From: Allodiplogaster sudhausi
Taxonomy: Eukaryota > Nematoda > Chromadorea > Rhabditida > Diplogasteridae
Assembly: GCA_945643635.1 (NCBI GenBank)
Contig: CALZFC010000095.1
Coordinates: forward strand, 7,501-71,500
Length of the DNA stretch: 64,000 nucleotides
Direction of reading: 5' to 3'
The notes below the pieces were generated by a model. It was not told where the DNA came from. It did no database searches and worked only from the letters and a program-made list of their open reading frames with translations. Positions 38,266 through 49,830 of this stretch are shown one piece after another. Positions within the stretch are counted from its first letter, which is position 1. Each line of letters begins with the position of its first letter. Position numbers and translations under genes: made by a program.

Positions 38266-39179
38266 CAATGGACAATTGAGCAACGCAGCCGAATAGCAAC
38301 GGAAGATCGGCAATTTCAGCGACAAGTCGAAAGAATGCGAAGGAAATAGAGCTAAGATGACAAATAGGAGATAAGAAAATAGAATTATGCGACAAATGAG
38401 AAACTATTTGAATTTTCCGTATCCGAGGTAACGCGTCGGAAGCGGCGCCAAATCGGCGACATTAGAGCAGCACGTCGACATCAGAGATGGTAAATGAACC
38501 ACAAATTTTAGGCCGGCCCGGCCCGTACCATACGATTTTGAGCAGTGGCAATTGAGCAACGGGCTTCAACAAATTTTCTGTTATAATGGGTCCCTCTTGC
38601 GAAATTTGAGCAAAAAGACAAACGAGCAATATCTCTATCTCTCGTTTAATGGTGACATAGGAGATCACTTCCATCACCTACATTGCCGGTCAAAATTCTG
38701 AAAATGAAAATGAAAATTCATCAGAGCATCCTTGCGTGCGCATAGCGACTACAGGCCCTATTTAAAGGACCTCTTTACCATTCCAAATACCCCGTCACGA
38801 TCGAAATTTTCTTGCCCTTTTGTTACCTTTCTCTCATTGCCACTTTTAAAATGACTTCATTTGTATAAATTAGTGGCATATTTTCACCCAAAGTAGTAAT
38901 GCCCAAAATCGTAGCTCTGACGATACTCAAATATCCTACTGAATATGGCAAACATGCTGCATGATATTGCTCGTTGCTCTAATGTCGCAGATTTGGCGCC
39001 GCTTCCGACGCGTTACCTCGAACACGGAAAACTCAGCCGGTTGCGCATTTGTCGCATAATTCTATTTCCTTATCTCCTATTTGTCATCTTTGCTCAATTT
39101 CCTACTTGCTCTTTTGACTTGCCGCTGAAATCGCCGACATTCCGTTGTGATTCGGCTGCATTGCTCAATTGTCCATTGT
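38266..39179. mobile_element. 0.9-kb foldback element in the linker intron of gene B
   Basis: The ends CAATGGACAATTGAGCAA and TTGCTCAATTGTCCATTG are inverted copies. The arms extend to about 38472 and 38968, with GCGCCAAATC, AACGCGTCGGAAGCGGC and ATAATTCTATTTCCTTATC-type words matching in reverse. No transposase is recognisable in the 0.5-kb centre. Confidence 0.8.
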
Positions 39180-39542
39180 GCGAACGTCGTCGCTTCAGAG
39201 AAAGTCCCAATCATTCATTTATTTGCTTATTTAAAAACAAATATAATTACTATTGCGCTTTCAAATGAATAAGCTGTTCTCACCGATGTAGACCGACGCC
39301 GTTTTCACCCACTCGTCATTGCACTCCCTATACGTGACGTAACTGCTCTCGTTACAGAAGACTCTCATGAACGGCGGATCAGAGCCAAGAACATCGACGT
39401 CATTATCCTAGTTCCCAATATTCGTCATAAATGCTGAAAGAATTTTTTTCATATAACATGATGTCATTTCCCAAAAGAGAGCAAAACTTGTAGCATCTAG
39501 AATTTAAAAATAAACAAAGAATGAGACGTTCAGTATAATTAT

Positions 39543-39768
39543 CGTATATTCTCTATTAAAACCCTAACGCTTTACTCCTCTCTTGTGAATTCATTAAATA
39601 ACTGTAGCAAAACTGATATTCCAGCTATGATTCCATCATTATAATTCTTTTGTACCCCTCCTCTAATACAACCACTCAATCTAATAGAATCCGTCCCTCT
39701 AATAGTGTCGCTCCCGCGCAATTGTAGTGAAAAACAGTACCCCCGGGGTACTAATTGAGAAAATACGG
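39543..39768. mobile_element. TA-flanked MITE, CCGTATTTTC family
   Basis: Begins with the variant CGTATATTCTCTATTA and ends GAGAAAATACGG followed by TA. The inside carries several CTAATA...CCCC-type words. It lies in an intron of gene B. Confidence 0.65.
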
Positions 39769-40480
39769 TAAATGACTGTCCAAGCCAGACGTTGCCAACT
39801 AGAGCATAGTTCTAACGGCTGGACTGCCGCATCTCATTCCATGTGCGGCCCTGGAATGCGTCCGGGCACGTGCATTTGTAGGTGGAGCCATCCAAGGCTA
39901 TCGAGCACGTCCCATTATTCTGGCAAGGGGACGGGTCGCATTGTTGGTCATCTGGAATCATAGCGTTTTGTCCCCAGTAGTCTGAGGAGCATCTGATGTT
40001 TTTTCTAATCTATGGACATATTCCCTCGATTTTCACCAATTTGCGGCCCATATCCGTCAAATATATCTCGACCAAAATAAAATTAACTGATTTTTGAGTG
40101 GTCGTGATGCTCGGTTTTTTTTTAAATTCCATTTCACCCCCAATGAAAGATGACCAGGTGCTAAACGTTGTTTGAAATATCATAGGCCAAATATAGAATT
40201 TTATATGTCGAGTTGACCGAGAATTAACCTTGAACAAGTTGTTTAGCGGAAGTGTACGATGATTGAACCGGGCGAGCATTCGTTTATGAAAAAAGAAACG
40301 GACAACTGCAGGCCTTGCCGACAAAGCCGGGAGGGCATTCGCAGATGTAGTCGCCGACTGATTGGGTGTCATCCGTGCAGATGCCACCGTTCATGCAAGG
40401 AGAAGACGCGCAGGGAGATGTGATTGCTGGAAGGGGACGGGACATGGAATGAAGGCCGTATTATATCTCATCTACACTTA

Positions 40481-40903
40481 CCGTATTTTCTCTATTCGTA
40501 GTCCTCCCCCTATTAGAACCCCGCCCCCGCTAATAGTACCCCCTGGAGAATACCATTGTAAAATAGTACCCCTTCCTCTAGTAAACCCCCCCCCCCCCCA
40601 CCTCCAATAGTGCCCCCACAAAGTCTAATACCTCCGCGCGTGACGTACCTCGAATGGATCCTGGAGGAATGTCATGCTCTTCCTGATTAAAAGACTATTA
40701 TAAAACGGATATTCCAGTCATGATTCCATTGAATCCGAGCAATAAATCTCTCTTTTTAACAATAAAATGTTGTTAGAAACTGGTTAGTCAAACACATTCA
40801 AAAATAGTACCCCTTCGTCTAATGGAACCCCCCTCCCTCTAATAGTTCTCCCCGCACGCACGGGCATTGAGAAATTGTTCCCCCGGGGCACTTATATAGA
40901 AAT
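40481..40903. mobile_element. TA-flanked MITE, CCGTATTTTC family (degenerate right end)
   Basis: Starts TA then CCGTATTTTCTCTATT and contains TAATAGTACCCCC repeats. The right end near 40890-40903 is worn. It lies in an intron of gene B. Confidence 0.6.
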
Positions 40904-41737
40904 GTCTACAATTCCAGTTACTTAGAAAGACATACATATAAATGTAAGCAGTCCACGATACAAAGTTTTGGAAATAATTGTGATTACGTATATCACAGTT
41001 GACGCCGGTCCAGTCGGCTTCGCATGCGCAGGTGAAGGAGTTGATGCCCGGCGTGCACTTCATGTTCGTCGAACATGGAGAGGATGTGCACAGATCAGTG
41101 ACTGACAGAGAGAAAGAGATTGGGAGGGAGAGTGATGAATGACGTTATTAATTAATTACTGAAATTGAAAACAAACTTGTAGAATACAGCATTTTCTCAT
41201 AAATGTATGGATGTCAAAGAGAAACGAACGAGTCTCGCAGCGCGTGCCCGTTGTGCCCGGATTACACACACACTTCGAGTACGCGCCATTCACGTCCTGA
41301 AGAGCAGAACATTTATTCCCCTATTTTATGTTTACAATCAAACAATTGCTAATCGGTTTTCACTCGTTACTGAAAACAAATTTCATTGCCAACATGCTCT
41401 AGCAGTTCTTTGAGAACAAGTCATAATTTTACTGTCACAATAAACAATATTCAGAGATTGAATTGATTGGACCGTAAGGGAGTCGACGGCGCATGCCCCA
41501 TAATTCCCGCATCCGACAGGCGGCGGATCGGCGTAGGCTGTGCTGGTGGACAGCCGGACGCAGTCGAGCATGAAAAGCAAGAGGAGGAGGAGGCCTGCCC
41601 TCGCTATGTGGAGAGACCAAGGCGAAGAAACATCTGCTTTATGTCGTATTTCCTTTTCATATCATTTATTTTTAATAATAAACATCAACTTTGATATAGG
41701 TCTATTGGTTTATTGCCACTATTTTATTTAAAAAACA

Positions 41738-42240
41738 TTGTTGGGGCACGAGGAAGAAAGTGAGAAAAGCGATCTACAAGAAGAAAAAAATATAGGATCA
41801 CAGGAGCTGGCGAGACACGTGAGTGTGAATGGCAGAGCCGCGCTGTCGCTGGCAACGCACCCAGCCTTCTCCCACCGTCTTTTGTCCCTCTGCAGCCTGC
41901 CTTCCTCCTCCTTGCTTCGAGTCTAGTTCAGTAAACAAAGGCCATCTGCAAGAGCTCAGAAAGTCAAAACCGAATCACTCGCCTTGTTTGCCTCGCTTTC
42001 GGGGGATCAGAAGGGGTAGCGTGGACTTGTGAGTGCGGCGTCGCTGGTGGCAACCAAGAAGATCTCTCAAACTCCTTCTCCAGCTCCTATTACCCCAGTG
42101 TAGTTCTGCGTTGTTAGATCGCATCAAAAATGCAAAGAAAAACATTTTCACAAGGCCAAAGGGCGCCCTCCCGCGTGGCCGGTTATCCATCCTTTGTCTC
42201 CTTTTTTCTTCTCAAGAGCACCCCAGCAAGACATTAGTCG
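41738..42240 (+). repeat. Duplicated upstream segment of gene B, containing dispersed repeat D
   Basis: Homologous to 31140-31600 and 55645-56070. The D core with AAGAAGATCTCTCAAACTCC lies at about 42020-42140. Confidence 0.7.
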
Positions 42241-42369
42241 GCTGCTGAGTGAAACGGATCTCGAAATGAGCGTTGTCGTCCACGCGAAGCATCCATTCGA
42301 AGTACGATCGTTGTTCATGGTCAGTTTGCCAGTACAGCCGTAGTACCGTAGAGGGAGAGTGGCCGAGTG

Positions 42370-42570
42370 CCAGTTACACAGCGATCATTCCGTCTAAAGT
42401 TTGAAAGATGTTCGGAACGCTTGTTCGCAACATTGGCGTTGTTGTCACAGGTTGAGATCTAGCTGACAACTTCTCGAACAAATCACATTCTAATAGAACT
42501 CTGCAAATGCTTTGTAGGCACGGGAACTCGATCCTTAGATGCAAACTGTAATGCTTGACCACGATGCCAC
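42370..42570 (-). mobile_element. tRNA-derived SINE, copy 1
   Basis: On the minus strand the head (42570 to about 42513) has an A-box-like TGGCATCGTGGTCAAG and a B-box-like GGATCGAGTTCCC followed by GTGCC, spaced as in a tRNA gene. The body downstream (about 42513-42370) matches 49655-49810. Internal polymerase III promoters of this kind define tRNA-derived SINEs. Confidence 0.6.
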
Positions 42571-42659
42571 TTTCGCAAAGTCCAGGCTTGAGCTGGACGC
42601 AATCTTTGCCCTATCGGGATGCAAATTGCAATATATTTTTCTCAATATTCGAGTACATA

Positions 42660-43056
42660 CCGTATTTTCTCTATTAGTACCCCCCGGGGATACTATTTTT
42701 CAATACCCTTGCGGGGGAGGGGCACTATTAGAGTGAGGAGTTCTATTAGGGGAAGGGGCACTATTTTTCAAAATGAGACACTAAAAGTTTAATAACAACA
42801 TCTTATTCTGAAAAAAGAAGAATCTCTGGAATACCAGTTTAATAACAGATTTTTTATGACTTTGCCATCATTTCACTGGTGAGAGCACCCCATGCCACTG
42901 GATGCGGTCGAGGTACATCTAGAGCTGAGGTACTAGACTGTTAGGGGGTATTATTGGAGTGGGGGTTCTACTTAAGGGAGGGATTCTATTTTTCATTGAC
43001 ATTTTCAGAGGGAGGTACTATTGGAGGGGGGGGGGGTTCTAACAGAGAAAATACGG
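42660..43056. mobile_element. Full-length 397-bp TA-flanked MITE, CCGTATTTTC family
   Basis: Best-preserved member. The left end is TA then CCGTATTTTCTCTATTAGTA. The right end is the inverted TAACAGAGAAAATACGG then TA. TA on both sides fits Tc1/mariner-type insertion. Inside are multiple CTATTAG and GGGG words and no ORF. It lies between gene B and plus-strand copy 3. Confidence 0.85.
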
Positions 43057-43059
43057 TAA

Positions 43060-43800
43060 ATATGTTCTGTTCTCCTCCCCATAGATTTTTTAAAAGCTAA
43101 AGTGTGTATATTTGTGTGCTTGTTTGCTTGCTTTTCTCTCTTGTTGGCCTTCGGGTCTTTAAAAAAATGAAAGATGCAAAGGAAGAACGTTCAAATCGGG
43201 AAGTCTATTATTCATTGTTTTCTTGTCAGATTATTCTTCTTCTCTTCCTGGCTTTCTTCTATTCGATCGAGTTATTCTGTTCCTTTTTTATCCTTCTTTT
43301 TAAATCTTTGCTTGCAAATACCGGGTAGCAGCATCTTTTTTTTCTCCTCTAATTCTTCTGTCGATTTTTAAACTTGTAGATGTAAAATATGTTTTCATTC
43401 TTGATCCCTATTTTTTTTTATTCGCTAACAACCTCTCTAATTTAGTTGCAATTTTTTGCACTTTTTTTCTTCTAGAGTTCGTCCTAACGTATAAGCAACA
43501 ACAAACCGTGCCTAGCAGCTCTCTCATTGTTCGCGCTGTTTCTTCTTCTTCTTCTCTCTTTTCTTTTTTGTGTGATTATTCACTCCGTTCTGTCCTCTCA
43601 ACTCGTGATCGATCCACATGCTGAATGTTGTTAATAATTTGAGCAGTCGAAATAAAATGAGAATCATTAAAGGATTATTTATGCTGACAACAAAACTCGT
43701 CGGGAAAGGGAAAGATTTTCGAAATGTGATAGTGCTCAGAGCACGGAAAACGTCTGCAGATAGTGGGCGGAGCTTGTACGCAGTAGGCGGAGCCTGAACA
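43060..43800. other. Gene-free AT/T-rich intergenic stretch
   Basis: T-rich sequence with TTCTTC runs. Short ORFs here (for example 43104-43328) resemble no known family and lack splice or homology support. Confidence 0.5.
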
Positions 43801-44047
43801 AACGTACACCGTTCGAAGCTAGCGTTGCTCATAACTATTATTTCGAAATATATTACAAGGGTTTCTTATTTGATGAGAAACAAAGATAGATAAACCGAGA
43901 ATTGGCAAAAGGCAGAATCTAGCTCCATGTTTTGCAGAGTGTCGTGTTGGCGTGTTAGCACGTGGGAGAAGTGGGACTTGGGACTTTTAACTTTACCTTA
44001 TTCAATGGTACAGATACGTTAAACATACGTAGAAACGGGGAGAGGGG

Positions 44048-45725
44048 ATGGACAAGGCCGGGGCAGCCGCCATGAATGGCTCAGCCAACATTGATCGACT
44101 TGCTGGTGTTGGTAGCACCGGCCTCGCCAAACGAGCCGTTCGGCTTTCTCCCCGGCCGTGTCAAATACAGTGGAAAACCTTGAGTGAAATAACGGATTTT
44201 TTTAAACGACACTTTAATAAGTTGGCAAGGACGAGTGCTTTTTTGAGGTGTCAAAACGTGAAATGGCACGATTTCTAAGGAAATTAACATTTTATCCGAT
44301 TTAAGGGCAAGCCTCTTCTTCATTTCAATCATTTCAAAAATCTACACCTACATAGTTTCTGGAAGATTTCAGAAAATGTCGCCATCTTCCCTCGTGCCCT
44401 GCAGCCTTCCCGAAGATTCCGGATAAAGTGTTAACAAAAAAATGAGAAAAAAAACAACTAAATAATGAATTATAGGACGACACTTGCACGCGCTGGCCAA
44501 CGCCGACCCGGACAGCCTCTCATCATAAGATGAGCAGCCTCGAGTTAATGTATAAAAGAATTAGAAGTAGAAAAATAAATTTAAAACACATAAATATTAG
44601 ACTAGCACAATTTGTAAAGGGGATAGTTTCCCACAATATTTGAACACCCAAGGGCAAGTAATTTTTATGTTCAGAAATTTTTGCATTTGCGTAATCTCGT
44701 AAATCGAAATTACATGTGAATTAAATTGCTAAAATACTTCTTTTGAAAATGATGTTCGTGATATTTGCATTTATGATTCACGACCTCGAGCACCTCGGCC
44801 CTGCCAACGTCTACAGGACGAACAGGGGAAGGCGCAAGACGAACCCGAATATGCCGAGCAATTATATGGATATGAAACATTCAAAAATATAAATTTAATT
44901 TTTTTGGCGGAAAAATTTTAATTTCTCGCCTTTTCCAGCTACGGCGCCATGAAGACGCTGACAGAGTGCGAAGGAGGCTTCGTCCATGCCAACCTCAACA
45001 ATCGCCACGACACCAGCTTTAGGGTAAGATAATGGAATTAAAAATATTCTAATTTCCTTTAGAAATTAATTATATAAAATAACCTTTTTCTTCCAGCACC
45101 TCCGACCTGGAGATTCCCTGCCGCATGCCCCAAACGGGAACATTCAGATGACGATGAGCAAGCCGGAGGTGTGTGTGTGTGTGTTTTTTTTTTTTAAATC
45201 TAAAAGCATTTTTGAAAGTACTTTTAAAACAATTAACCGTTTTAATTATTTAATTAATTTATTAGTTAATTAATTTAAAAATAGTTTTGTACAGCACCCC
45301 GATCACACGCTCATCGGCATGCTCGAGCCGAAGGCGGGCCCCGTCGAGGAGGAGGCAGCTCGCCTGCTGCCATCGTTCAGGTCGGCCCGGGTATCATGGA
45401 CGGGTGGGCGGGGCCTATCCGTTTCATGGACGGGTGGGCGGGCCCTAATCGTTTCATGGACGTGTGGGCGGAGCCTAATCGTTCGCTAACTTTTTCTTTC
45501 CTTTTCAGGATTGTGTCGATCGGCAACTGTTTCTGCACGCTTCCTCCTCGCTTCCCATCTCGCGGACCCCGCGTGACCCTTCCCAAGCCCCCCTCTGAGA
45601 CGCCGCCAGGCACTTGACTCTTTCTAGGCCCACTCAAGCATCTCTATGGGCCATTCAACTGATTCCCCGCCGAGCAAAACGATAAAGACGATCTATGGGT
45701 GTTTGTTCTCGACATTGCATTTTGA
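44048..45725 (+). pseudogene. Unrecognised plus-strand gene, copy 3 (rearranged)
   Basis: The start block reads MDKAGAAAMNGSANIDRLAG, homologous to copy 1. About 670 bp of unrelated sequence then replaces the first part of the second block, which resumes at about 44781 (HDLEHLGPANVYRTN). Further blocks are SYGAMKTLTECEGGFVHANL (44939-45024), HLRPGDSLPHAPNGNIQ (45097-45168), and DHTLIGMLEPKAGPVEEEA (about 45301-45375). A terminal block follows at about 45510 onward, with a possible stop at 45725. Introns keep GT/AG borders. The protein family is unknown to me. It converges on egas-like gene C, whose stop is 0.36 kb away. Confidence 0.5.
45392..45481 (+). repeat. 30-bp minisatellite, three units
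   Basis: Three consecutive units share the core TTTCATGGACGGGTGGGCGG or a close variant. They sit in the last intron of plus-strand copy 3. Copy 1 has a single unit at about 20909-20938. Confidence 0.85.
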
Positions 45726-47025
45726 TTGGCCGAAGAGACGTCAAAGGTACAGAATATAACTTTTTAATAAATGAATAACTGGAAGAGAGAGTAAACCTTA
45801 ATAGCAATTTAGTTTATGTAAAACAGACTTACTGTTTTGAAAATACAGGAACAATTCACAGAGGATCAAAATTGCGTGGATGAAGCTAAAGAGACAGGAA
45901 AGTGAAGAAGATTGCATGGGCGAACATGATGTATGTTTAGAGGAATTTGGTCTTCAAGATTGAACATTTAAAAAATTAGCATATCATTGAATAGCTCTAC
46001 TAAAGGGCATTAATTTACACGTGACATCAATATTGTCGAAATTCCTCCGTCGAGTTAGAATATGGTCTAAATAATTTTATCTTGAGCTAGGGCCTCTTTT
46101 CAAGAGTGGAATCCGGAATGGTCGCTTTTCCAGAAGCGATTCGAGCCAGAAGCCAGCCGCATTCCAGCAAAAGGATGGCAGAGATGCCGAGGAACAGGCC
46201 GGAGAGGCCGCCCAGCGAGCTCAGCAGACCCATCAACTCAACCAGAACACGTGCCCAAGGGTACATCATGGCAAACCAATTTAAACTATGCCATTCTAAC
46301 AGCAATAGTCTTTGAAACTCATCCACCCTTGATCCCTTGACCATTCATTAATCCCTTGAATGAACATACCGTAATTGAAAGCTGCTCAACCTCAACAGTC
46401 GAATCAGAGAAGTCGTAGAAGATTGTGACATAGCTCTGAAAATAATAAAAATTTCATCAATAAAAAAACATTCGTGAATTAAATTTAAACTATGACAAAA
46501 ACGCGACCAAGCCAATCGCGCAACTGTCATTGAAGTTTCTGCTCGAATTGCTCGCTTGACGACAAGAACTTCGCTAAATGAAATATTTATTATTTATTAA
46601 CGATGAACTTACAAACCACACATTTCCAAATCATGACCTTGATTTGTTCCTGGAAGACGATTGTTTCGAAGGAGTCTGCATTGCAAGGCGGCGGACAATT
46701 GCACTCCTCCCCGCCGGAGGGATCTCCACGGGAGGAGACGAGGGAGGACATGCAGTCGACTGGGCACATAATTGCTTTGAGAAAAGGCAAAGTCTCGCGC
46801 ATCGGCCAGGCAAAATGGCGCGAATTCAAAATTGTTTCTGGCTTCTTTAAGTCTAATAAAAGAAACAGTTTTAAGACGAGAAAGAAATTTAATAGATTTA
46901 AATAAGCCAACTTTTATCGATGCCACACGCCGGGACGCCCTTCTTCCTGACGTACATGGCATCCATGCAGCCGCACTCCGAATACACGACGTCCTGGTAG
47001 CACGAGCGGAAGCAACCCTCAAGTA

Positions 47026-47160
47026 ACCTATTTTCTCTATCAGCATCCAGCAGCGTTTACTAGAATTCCCCCCCCCCCCTCTCTAATAGTACCCCACTTT
47101 GAAAATATCATTGAAAAATAGTACCCCTCCATCTAGTAAAAAATTTACTCTTACACCGTG
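47026..47160. mobile_element. MITE, CCGTATTTTC family, in an ASC intron (gene C)
   Basis: Near-identical to 22541-22685 and at the same intron position beside the GCFRSC exon. Gene B keeps only a remnant here (about 33045-33080). Confidence 0.6.
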
Positions 47161-48717
47161 CTCCGACGACGATTGAATTAAGACATGCTACCAGTTCTAA
47201 TAGTAAATAATATCTGTGTCCGTAAATGAAAATGATCGACTAACGTCAATTGAGTATTGAAAGTCGAAGTAAAAGGATGAGACTTCTGACTTTTCACGCA
47301 CACATTTCCTTCCCCGTCCACCGAAAGCAGTGTAGGAATGCTAAATGTAAGCGCAAACATCTTTTTCCCGACAATATTTGTAAACTGTGGTAGCTGATAA
47401 ATCGCCATGCCTCGCTTGTAAGAATGGTTGTTCGTGTTCCCGTAAGAAGCATGGTTCCTTTACTCTCGGCAAACACTCCATTCGACGCTAAGAACTTGAT
47501 GTTTATTAAAGATATCGATTTTTGCTTGCCAAGTTTTAACAACCAATGATAATTGTTTTAATTAAAGCTTTACCATGTTGAACAAAGACATTGACACCAG
47601 TCGTCTCCGACCAAGCGATTTGTTCGGAACTTTGAGAGTCAACTGTCACATGGAGTCCTGCATGAAATGGATAGTATTGAAAATAAGTAATTTTCTTGTT
47701 TTTTTTTTGTGTAGCTTGAAAATGAGAAAAAAAAGCAATGAGAACAGATAAATCCACCGAGATCTTGATCGAGTGGCGTGGCCTTCTCGGTGTTGTTTCG
47801 CTCGAATACGAAGCAATTACCGAGGAATGGGTCGTAAAACTTTCGAAAAGAAGAGCTAAAAAAAGAATTATTACACTATGCAGTTCATTTCTAAACGGAT
47901 TTACTAACTCTAAATCAAGCGTAACGCCTCCAAAGCTGGCATCAGTGATGATATCACGGAGGCTCCAACTGAGAACCGCGCGATCTTCATCTGAGATGAA
48001 GCTTAACATAGCAGGAATGGAGGAGGTGAAGACGACTGGAGTCTGCTGTCCGATTGTAATCAACTGGTAAAAGATCATATATTCATTCTATCTTTTGCTT
48101 TTTAGTCATATACCTATGTATATGTGTATATAAGTAAGCTGGCAACTAACATCGAGAACTTTCTTCCAAGAATCGGGCCCATAAACAGCAGCGATCCTTT
48201 CATTAGAAGCGATGGCTGAAATATGCTTTGTTCTAGAAGACTTGACATTTCTGTAGAGCTTAAAACTGCTTGGCAGTTAGACACGAGCACGGACTAGCGG
48301 CACAAATTTGTCCGGTGAAGTTAGCCGAGCATGAGCACGACCTCTTTCCATCCACAACATCGCACAATGCTCCCGAATCCCGGCTCACACAGCTGTTTGT
48401 TGAAAATAAAGGACTTAAATTCAAAAGATAAATTCATTCCTATGTAAGGAAGTTATCTAATTTTCATTAAAAGACAACTTTCGTTATGGTTGGATGACCT
48501 GTTGGCAAGCAAAGTTCCATTCGCCGTCTTGAACGGCCCACATAGTGCGTTGACTGAAAATGTTTTAAATTGTTCATTTTTTTTACATTATATTTGTCGA
48601 TCTGAACAATTGGTACTAACAATATGAACAAGTATATATATATATAACCAGGGAAGCAATTGCAAGTGAAGGTGCTTGTTCACGTTCACGCAATTGCAAG
48701 TGAAGGTTTTTCTATTC

Positions 48718-48805
48718 AGGGCAGATCGTGCTCGAAGGTTACAGATAGGCTTTCTTATTTTTAAGGGGGACAGCCCATCAGTAACCTTCGAGCACGACCT
48801 GCCCT
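48718..48805. repeat. Palindrome with 25-bp arms
   Basis: 48718-48742 and 48781-48805 are inverted copies differing at one base (core TCGTGCTCGAAGGTTAC), with a 38-bp loop. It abuts the eroded EGF exon of gene C. Confidence 0.9.
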
Positions 48806-49654
48806 GGGACTGGCCAAATTGACTGACTGCTCGAGCAGTTATAGCCGGAGAACCCATCGAGACAAGAGCACGTGTAGTTGGCGATCATGTTGTGGCATGT
48901 CCCGTTGTTCATGCATGGCGCGAGCAAGGCGCAGTTGTCGATTACTTTAAGAAGGTACAGAGTATCACAATTTACGAAACATTGTGTCCTGACACGATTG
49001 TAAGCTACCGTACTTGAGAGGGGGTGACTAACTCGTGCCGCAGTCCGCTCCAGTGAAGCCCGGGAAGCATGTACAGCTGTGGGTGCTGTTGAGGCCATTG
49101 ACGTCAACACGAACATTAACGCACGTGCCGTTCTTGCACGGCTCGACATAGCATGCGTTGTAGTCTGAGAAAAGAGGCTACAAAGTTGGCACTATTATAG
49201 AAATGAGGCTAGTATTTTTTTTGAGAGAAGAAAAACAACAACAACAACAACATTTATTGTCAACAACATAGCAACTCCTACAATAAGAGTTCATAGTACA
49301 TAATTGCGACTGATAAGGCATTAGCATTTTTGTTCATACGTATATGTCAGGTAGTCATTCTAATTATCTAGTTATAAATAGAGACGCAATCAGCATAATA
49401 GCAAGTAAGCAAGCTGACAGTGGCAGGAGCCGCCGGTCCATGCGGGCAGGCACTCGCATGAGCGGGCGCCCGATGAGCTGATCACGCAGGTCCCGCCGTA
49501 ATTGCACGGATTCGAAGCGCAGTTGTTGGCATCTAAACGAAATGCATCTAAAGGAGCCAAATACTTACACTTGAATTCGCGCGATTTTGCCTGACACAAC
49601 AGGGAGAAAGCATGCGATTTTGAGAGACGCGACAACAATGGTCAGCCGCGCATT

Positions 49655-49830
49655 CAATCTGTCCAAAGTCTGAAATATGTTCGGTAAGCTTGTTCGCAAC
49701 ATTGGCGTTGTTGTCACAGACTGAGAACAAGCCGGCAACATTCGGAGCACATCACATTCTATCAAACCTCTGCAAATGTTTTGTTGGCACGGGAATTCGA
49801 AACCTAGACTTGCAAACCCTTGGACAATAT
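49655..49830 (-). mobile_element. tRNA-derived SINE body, copy 2
   Basis: Shares CTTGTTCGCAACATTGGCGT, CTCTGCAAATG and a B-box-like GGTTTCGAATTCCC with 42370-42570. The A-box end is diverged. It lies in an intron of gene C. Confidence 0.5.

Larger units (their letters stand above)
32090..41571 (-). pseudogene. egas-like gene B: EGF repeats plus ASC channel (two nonsense codons)
   Basis: Paralogue of genes A and C. The leader region (LLLLLLFMLDCVRL, then ADPPPVGC) has no upstream in-frame ATG like that of A; the first in-frame Met is at 41571. A Cys-rich module lies at about 41225-41300. EGF-like exons lie near 40990, 40300-40430, 39830-39955, 37430-37555, 36685-36800, 36350-36470, 35925-36060, 35680-35790, 35300-35415 and 34945-35045. 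The linker lies at 39285-39435 and 38030-38175. The ASC exons (34885 to 32090) include CFVFEHNITEN, GCFRSCYQDVVYS and ECNCPPPC. In-frame TAG codons occur in the linker (39408-39410, aligned with Tyr in A) and at 32979-32981 (Glu in A and C, within the YSECGC motif). Two EGF cysteines are also lost. Several introns hold foldback elements. Confidence 0.85.
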
